Positions 58,030 to 64,000 of a stretch of DNA of 64,000 nucleotides are shown here, in pieces. This DNA comes from Nageia nagi (taxonomy: Eukaryota; Pinophyta). Both the position numbers and the translations under genes were made by a program. The DNA lies in assembly GCA_050084985.1 (NCBI GenBank), contig JBITNC010000001.1, positions 94,364,001 through 94,428,000 of the forward strand. The letters are read 5' to 3'. A model generated the notes under the pieces. That model made no database searches and had not been told where the DNA came from. It was given only the letters and a program-made list of their open reading frames with translations. Every line of letters begins with the position of its first letter. Within the stretch, counting starts at the first letter, position 1.

Positions 58030-58855
58030 AGGGTAACAAGGAGCATGACCTTGAACAAATCCTTAATTATCAAGATTGATAATAAGCATGAGCCCTCGAC
58101 CTTCAAAGAAGCTTCTAAGCACAAGTGCTAGATGGAAGCCATGAAAGTAAAGTATGAAGTGCTTATAAAAAATAAAACTTGGAACTTGGTTCCTTATCCT
58201 AATGAAAATAATATGATTGGTAATAAATGGATCTACAAGGTTAAGTTCAATTCAATTGAAGATATTAATAAATACAAGGTAAGGTTAGTAGCTAAAGGTT
58301 TTTGCTCAGAAATACGATGTAGATTTGAGAAAACCTTTACTCTCATGTAAATATGCCTATTATGAGAGTTATCCTTGCTCTTTCTATAGCTCAAGAATGG
58401 AAAGTTTTTGAACTTGACTTCAAGAGTGCATTTCTTAATGGTGACTTAGATGTGAAATTCTTCATGAATAAATCAGAAGGGTTTATTGTGAAAGGTAAAG
58501 AGTCCTTTATGTGTAAGCTAAAAAAATCATTGTATGGAATCAAGTAAGCACCTAAAGCTTGGTATAAAAAGATTTTAGGGTACTTTATAGACATTAGATT
58601 CTTTAAGTATTTTTCTAACTCTAATCTATATGTGCTCAATCAAAGAAAAAATGTGGTATTGATTTTCTTTTATGTGGATGATCTTTTGATTATTAGGAAT
58701 AAGGATGAAATCATTCAAGAGTGCATATCCAAATTTAAGGTAATATTTGAAATGATTGATCTTGATCTTTTGCACTACTATCTTGGAATGCAAGTGTATC
58801 AATACAAGGATTGTACTTACCTCATTCAATCTAAGTATATATCAAACATCTTATA
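58030..58855 (+). pseudogene. Copia-B reverse transcriptase
   Basis: Three long open stretches: MEAMKVKYEVLIKNKTWNLV (58132 on), ALSIAQEWKVFELDFKSAFLNGDLDV (58353 on; the DxxxAFLxG motif) and VVLIFFYVDDLLIIRNKDEI with YVDD at 58671-58682, then FEMIDLDLLHYYLGMQVYQY. This is the best preserved RT in the window, yet frameshifts and stops (for example TAA for Gln in YGIK.AP) break it. Confidence 0.87.
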
Positions 58856-58959
58856 GAAATTTGGAATGGAGTGTAGATATGCTACAATTTCAATCTCTTC
58901 TAAAATTATTATTTCTCTGAGCTCTAATTCTTAGTTAGCTGATGCTACAACTTACAAGT

Positions 58960-59625
58960 AATTAATTGGTAGCCTTTGTATTTGACTATATCCAAGCTAG
59001 ATATTACCTTTGCAGTGAATCTGATAGCACAATTTATGCAAAAACCATATGTTGAACATCTCAATGCTGTTAAGCAAATCTTAAGGTATGTTTCAAAGAT
59101 TAAGAATCTTGCTTTCAAGTATTTTAAGTTACCCTCATTTGTTCTCTCAAGATTCTCATATTCTAACTATGGGGGAGATAGAGATAATAAGAAATCAACT
59201 TTTGCATATGTGTTTAACATTGGTTTAGGTGCTATCTCTTAGGATTCTAAGAAGTAACCTACTATTTCTCTTTCCACCATAGAAGCTGAATATCATGTCA
59301 TGTCTATTACAGCCTAAGAAACCATTTAGCTAAGGTATCTTTTGAAAGAAATTAGGTATGAGTAAGGTGGTTTATCTTTGATCTCTTCAAATAATCAATT
59401 AGCTATTTCTTTGGTTAAGAATGTTGTGTTCCATTAGAGAATAAAATATGTAGAAATCCATGCCCATTTTATCAAGGAGAAGATTCTTGATGGCATCATA
59501 CACCTAGAGTATTATTCATCCATCTTAAAATTTGTTGATTTGTTCATCAAGCCCCTTCCAAAAGCTCAGTTCTGTAAGCTTAAGGATGCTATTAGGTTGG
59601 TGAAGTTACCCTCAAGGAGGAGTGA
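58960..59625 (+). pseudogene. Copia-B RNase H
   Basis: Open at 58976-59242: MYLTISKLDITFAVNLIAQF, EHLNAVKQILRYVSKIKNLA, KKSTFAYVFNIGLGAIS; the C-terminal part continues in other frames to about 59620. It parallels Copia-A 16830-17515 with different stop positions. Confidence 0.85.
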
Positions 59626-59764
59626 AGTTTGAATTCTTGTGTTGAATTCATATTTATGATTACAACTTCACCCGAAGAGGATTTTATGCTATATAGTGTT
59701 GATTTTATTTTACACCTTCATGGTAAGTTCGCTCTGCATGAGGAACTTATTGTACAAATTGGCC

Positions 59765-59965
59765 AATCTAGCACTATTCAGTTATCCATATATCAAGAAC
59801 TCTTATGTGTCTTTTGGCACTATTCAATTATCCATATGTGAGGAACTCGTATGTGCATGCTCTATTTTTGATCAATTTAGCACTATTCAGTTATCCATGT
59901 ATGAGAAACTCTTATGTGTCTTTTGGCACTGTTAAGTTATCCATATGTGAGGAGCTCATGTGTGT
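59765..59965 (+). repeat. Copia-B 3' minisatellite
   Basis: Four units with TATCC at 59783, 59829, 59892 and 59938: spacings 46, 63 and 46, the same alternation as in Copia-A. Confidence 0.88.
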
Positions 59966-60425
59966 ATGTGCTATTTTGTAATGATAATCAACATATGTTT
60001 TATATTCAACAAGTGATTATAAATTTTTGGTATGGCATCTTCATGATGACTTATAGTGCACCATTGATCAGTTCATGATAGCATTTGTGTGATTCATATA
60101 TCATTGATGAGATGAATATGTTGCATCTAATTGATCTTATTATTCAAGCTATTTATGACCTGCAAGTTCTTTTGAGATTGTAGGTTACTTACCTCAAGTA
60201 TGTAGGCTCTTGGAGACTTTTCATGACTTCTAGTTGGATGACTACTTCATGTACATTGAAATCAGTTATGGTTAATGATTGTATTTGGCAAAGTAATGAG
60301 TCTCAAATTAGATATTTCTTACTTTAAAAATATGTAAAAATTTCTCATCTCCATTATATCTGTTTGAAGGAGAACTCTCTTACTTTCTCTTCTTCTTATC
60401 TCTTATTCACTCTATCCCAATAACA

Positions 60426-61486
60426 TATGACCTCTAGCTCATCACTATCTTTCTCAAAACTATGTTGTAATAAACTATGACCTTTGGCTAATCAATTTTA
60501 AAGTTATATCTATAAATGGTTCATATTTATAATCAATAGCATAAGTCTTTAATCCATTGAGAATATTTTCCAAAAAGATATTTGTAATATGTCTTCCAAT
60601 TAATGTGCAATCAAGCAAAAGCTAATTTTAAAAAAATGGGGAATAAATTTTTCTAACCATTCATTAAAAAAATGTAAAATAGAAATTAATATCCTTTTAA
60701 AACTAATTGGTTTGTAGGACCTATCACTAGTTTTTAAATATCACCAATGTAGGGAACAAGAGATAAATATGGAACCTTAAATGTGAGTACCTTCACAACC
60801 ACTTGTTTCCTAAATTCCCTAATAAGAGTTTATATTTAAAAATCAAGAGGCACCATGCTTACATGCCATAAGATTTAGTAGATCAAGAGGCATTTTATAA
60901 TTGCATTTAAATGGTTCTTGAAAAGACTCTTTAGTTGAACATACAAATTGATGGAACCAATGATTGATGTTTGGAACCACTTTCTTGCCTCTCTAACCAA
61001 ACTATGTAGAAATTACTTTGCCTTTAGATTTTTATTAATTCCACTCCTAAATTCCATGGTATACTCGAATCCCTAAATGTGAGAATTTAGATCCCCACCA
61101 TTAAATTTCTCTAATTTTGAACCTAATTAGTTCTTAACAATAACATTGTTATGGAGATTACTTGATAGAGGGTTTCCTATCTCTTGCTTTGACATTACTT
61201 TATCGTTAATCAAGAATCTATGTTATCAATTCACTTTTTCATTTTATCAATCTAAGTGGCATGAACTCTACTTCCCTCACTGGATTCCTTCCAAGGCATT
61301 CCTTCCCTAACATCGATGCTTAGGAATGCCCTAATTTAATCTATAATGGTGATGTGATATTCACAAACATACTTAGGTATATCCATATCTATACCACTTA
61401 AATACAAAGATTCAATACCTCCAAAAATCATTAGGATTTTTGGCACAAAAAGGATACTTGAAATAAAAAAGTCAGCTTCATCAATA
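60426..61486 (-). other. Gypsy-G 5' internal region, no recognisable gene
   Basis: By orientation this should hold the primer site and gag of Gypsy-G, but I recognise neither; the bases just inside the 5' LTR (complement of CAGCTTCATCAATA) do not look like a known plant primer site. It includes R1 copy 4 at 60680-60850. Confidence 0.4.
60680..60850 (+). repeat. Dispersed repeat family R1, copy 4
   Basis: AACTAATTGGTTTGTAGGACCTATCACTAG, then TTTTTAAATATCACCAATGTAGG, parallels 5380-5520. Confidence 0.75.
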
Positions 61487-61607
61487 TGTTGATGTTAAAA
61501 ATAAATATAATAAGAAATAGTATAATAATATAAAAAATCCTAGAATTAGTAATAGTAAATATTAGAGACAAAGTGGGCAAAATAACTAATATATCAACTA
61601 TTAAAAT

Positions 61608-61647
<40 letters not shown>

Positions 61648-61660
61648 TATATATATATAA
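61608..61660. repeat. (AT)n microsatellite
   Basis: Long AT run with two small interruptions inside the Gypsy-G 5' LTR. Confidence 0.92.
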
Positions 61661-61698
61661 TGAAATTGAATCTATCATCTTTATCAACTATTAATATA

Positions 61699-61730
61699 TC
61701 AATATTTCTCATATATATGAGAAATATTGA
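61699..61730. repeat. 32-bp perfect palindrome
   Basis: Left half TCAATATTTCTCATAT and its exact reverse complement follow with no spacer. GAA..TTGAATYTATCATCTTTATC flanks it on both sides (61663-61686 and 61721-61746). Confidence 0.95.
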
Positions 61731-62458
61731 ATTTATCATCTTTATCTATGCAATCGATCAAATTTTAAAAATAGGGCAAGTAGGTCATTAATGATTCATC
61801 CATAAGATCTTAGCTATAATGAATTTGATATCCAAGCATCAATGCTCAAGCTATGTCTTAACACCCTTACATTAAAATGGTGACGAGATACCTTCAAACA
61901 AATGATCAATCGATATGATCCTATAAGGAAAGCATACTCTAACATACAAAGTGAATGAAAGCAAACAAAGCTTGTGTGATATTAAAATCTTAGATCTTAA
62001 TCTCGACTAGAATGAATTTGATATCTAAGCTTTGGTGCTCATGTTACATCTAGCATCTGCATGTCAAAATGGTGAGGAGAGACTTGTGAATGAATTATTG
62101 TTCGATGTGATATTGCAAGGGAAAACCTAATGTAACATATGAAGTGAATGAAAGAAAACTAATCTTAGATCTTGATAAGTGGTGCCAGAAAATATGATTA
62201 CAAAGAATCTATATGAGAACTATTAAGACCAAGATTTGATTTGATATCTCACTATACTTCTCTCTTTTATGTAGGTAAGTCTCCTTTTGGCCCAAGCTAG
62301 CTCGCTTAACACTCCCTTAATCTTTGTATCATACAAAAAGAAATAACATGGGATATAAAATATATCATAGATATTATAAAAATAAAGCACATATATCATC
62401 ATTTATTTTAATACATCTAAAATAAAAAAATGTTTCTATTTTAGGTGTCAACACTAAG

Positions 62459-62993
62459 TACACTATTAAGTTGAAGAATAAGTTAAAAAAGATATAAAAT
62501 TACAAATTGGGATCTTCTTTAGTTATTATTAGGATTGTAAGTTTTGTAATTGGAAAATGGACTTTTTCTCTCTCAACTTAGCTATGCATTGGATCTCTTA
62601 AAAGGATCCAATCTTGAAGGGTTCAATACATTAAAGAATATTATAGTTATAGGCATATAATTATTGAAGGATGCTTCAAATAATAAGAATATGGATATTA
62701 CTAGATTCAATTTATTGGTGCACAATATTTATTCATTACAAGCCAAATATTGCATTTATTGGGAGTTATGTAGCTAGGTTTTTGTTGTTCCTATAGAAAG
62801 TTATTTTATAACATGAAATATAGCTTTGAGATATGTGAAGGGTACTTTGTACTTGAAAGTATTCTATAACAAGAATAATGCATCCAACTTGGATGAGTAC
62901 AATTATTCTAATTAAGTGATGATGTGGATATAAAGTCTAATCTAAGGTATATTTTTACCTATGGTGGTGATCTAATTACTTGGATGAGTAAAA
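62459..62993 (+). pseudogene. Copia-C part 2: RT end and RNase H start
   Basis: Directly after Gypsy-G the frame continues YTIKLKNKLKKD, where Copia RT has the segment after YVDD (xxKxxLxxxFEMxD). About 62720-62780 reads FIHYKPNIAFIGSYVARF (equivalent of YLTxTRPDIxFAVxxVSRF), then after a shift ALRYVKGTLYLKVFY and a GxYxDxD-like NLDEYNYSN, ending DLITWMSK where the solo LTR enters. Confidence 0.82.
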
Positions 62994-63649
62994 TGTTAGA
63001 ACATATAATGCATTATTATGTAAATAACATAGGTATGTTGTTCATAATTATTTGAAAATTAAAGGAACATATATAACACCTAATATAGAAGGAAAGTTTT
63101 TTTTGTAATATGAAATAATCTACTTATTATAAAATGTGGTTATACATGTGTGCAAATGTGGAGCCCCATCTATTTTTTATTAGGGGTATTTCCACATGTG
63201 CATGTAGACTCACACATTTAAGATAAAGGTGTGGGCGTTTGTAATTATTGAATAGGCATAGGTAGAAAGCCTTCCATCTATCATTCTTAATATAGGTATA
63301 TATTTACTCTATGGATGATGGCATTCCCCTTGAGTAAAAGGGTGAGTTAAAGGGACTTTTTTACTTATAAATAGAGAGCCTCCTCCTTGTAACATACACA
63401 CTTGTAGAAGCATTATTATGCTACTAGTTTGCATAGAGATCTAGGTTGATAGAAAGCTTGTAAGAAAGATCTTGAGAAGAATAGATTTATATTAAAGTGG
63501 AGTATTCTCTTAGAGAGAAAACACTATATATTTTTCTCTCTTTGTGTGAATGTTAATTATTATTTTTGAGAGAAAAAATGTTATAATGAGTGTTAATTTG
63601 TTGGAGTACACACAAGTGATCTTGATTAAGGAATCATTTAATTCCTTCA
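62994..63649 (+). mobile_element. Solo LTR S3, related to Copia-A LTR
   Basis: 656 bp, TGTTAGAACATATAATGC to TTAATTCCTTCA, flanked by TAAAA on both sides (62989-62993 and 63650-63654). Start, end and TATA region (TATAAATAGAGAGCC at 63366) resemble the Copia-A LTRs. It sits within the RNase H of Copia-C. Confidence 0.87.
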
Positions 63650-63654
63650 TAAAA

Positions 63655-64000
63655 AGCACAATATTATCTCCAAATCTAGTAGAAAGAAAAAATATCATAA
63701 TATTTCTCAAGAAAGGCAAGCTATGCAATAATATATATCTCTTCTTCAAGAGTTGGGTTATGGATAGGATGGACCATGCACACTTTGGGTGGATAATCAA
63801 AGTGACACAAACGACAAAAGATCTTACGTTGCATTGAAAATTAAAACACATTGAGATTGATATGTATTAGATTCAAGATAAGGCATAATAAGGTGATTTT
63901 TATGTATAATACATTCTAACAAAGAAGTAGCTAGAAGAAATCTTCATCAAACCTTTCGTAGAGGCCCCATTTTTTCATCTTTGATAAGTGATTGGAGTGT
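63655..64000 (+). pseudogene. Copia-C part 3: RNase H C-terminal half
   Basis: The frame resumes after the solo LTR. 63735-63800 reads LLQELGYGQDGPCTLWVDNQS, matching the Copia RNase H stretch LLxDLGxxQxxPTxLxxDNQ, followed by KIKTH (TKHID-like), and near the window end VARRNLHQTFRRGPIF, equivalent to the VADIFTKPLxxxxF motif. The element leaves the window here. Confidence 0.8.

Larger units (their letters stand above)
52626..60425 (+). mobile_element. Copia-B, same family as Copia-A, without LTRs
   Basis: Colinear with Copia-A from about 10580 to about 18415: long leader with motif field, gag, protease, integrase, RT, RNase H, 3' minisatellite, and the CTTCTCTTCTTCTT stretch before the purine tract. 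At the right end homology stops at CACTCTATCCCAATA, a few bases before where the purine tract and 3' LTR should be. At the left end it starts about 90 bp inside the primer site. Neither LTR nor primer site is present. The coding frames are about as damaged as in Copia-A, with different lesions. Confidence 0.87.
44405..62453 (-). mobile_element. Gypsy-G, Ty3/Gypsy element carrying nested insertions
   Basis: Terminal repeats 44405-45117 and 61487-62453, both TGTTGATRTT to GGTGTYAACA, flanked by GTAAG (44400-44404) and CTAAG (62454-62458), lie within the Copia-C RT gene. Minus-strand Gypsy integrase between them sets the orientation, so 61487-62453 is the 5' LTR and 44405-45117 the 3' LTR. The 3' LTR is preceded on the minus strand by a purine run (complement of CTTTCCTCCATT, 45118-45129). 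Of the 18 kb, most is other elements: a LINE, a Copia fragment and Copia-B. Gag, protease and RT of Gypsy-G itself were not recognised. Confidence 0.8.
61487..62453 (-). repeat. Gypsy-G 5' LTR
   Basis: 967 bp, 254 bp longer than its partner because of an AT microsatellite (61608-61660), a palindrome (61699-61730) and an internal duplication of the segment with GGTGAGGAGAGA/TCTAACATACRAAGTGAATGAAAG (61850-61960 and 62030-62160). Confidence 0.88.

Overview
The window looks like nuclear intergenic DNA from a land plant with a large, AT-rich, transposon-filled genome. I found no intact host gene. The plant call rests on LTR retrotransposons with an initiator-tRNA-Met primer site, plant-type Ty1/Copia and Ty3/Gypsy domain orders, plant LINE remnants, and decayed PPR-DYW sequences, a family very large in land plants. 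A gymnosperm is a guess only. Every coding remnant carries stops and frameshifts.

Layout. 1-4750: minus-strand LINE remnants. 7140-8350: 5' part of a Copia element. 9995-18911: Copia-A, the best-preserved element, with both LTRs, a 5-bp target duplication CCTTC, primer site, purine tract, gag, protease, integrase, RT and RNase H. It sits inside an unrecognised minus-strand reading frame that becomes continuous when the element is mentally removed. 21125-26447: Gypsy-H, with two LTRs and a gag remnant but no visible RT or integrase, inside a minus-strand LINE-ORF1-like zinc-knuckle sequence. 27680-29910: a PPR-DYW pseudogene split by a solo LTR (27830-29320, target duplication TGTAG). 32500-33130: decayed tandem array. 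34180-35130: Copia RT/RNase H remnant. 35270-38440: plus-strand LINE. 38772-39560: another solo LTR, whose empty target survives as a nearby paralogue. 40970-42335: multiplied PPR modules with one inverted DYW piece.

42730-64000 is a nested stack. Copia-C (+) is cut inside its RT gene by Gypsy-G (-, 44405-62453, target duplication GTAAG/CTAAG) and again inside RNase H by a solo LTR (62994-63649, target duplication TAAAA). Gypsy-G itself contains a minus-strand LINE (about 46790-50075), a Copia-D fragment (51840-52625) and Copia-B (52626-60425), a close relative of Copia-A that lacks both LTRs.

The most unusual features are shared by Copia-A and Copia-B: a 3-kb leader with a C-rich block, a dense TGCATGCTTA motif field, a splice-acceptor-like site directly before gag, and a 3' minisatellite with alternating 46/63-bp spacing. 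Coordinates for decayed elements without clear ends are approximate (tens of bases), and all similarity calls were made by reading translations, without database searches.
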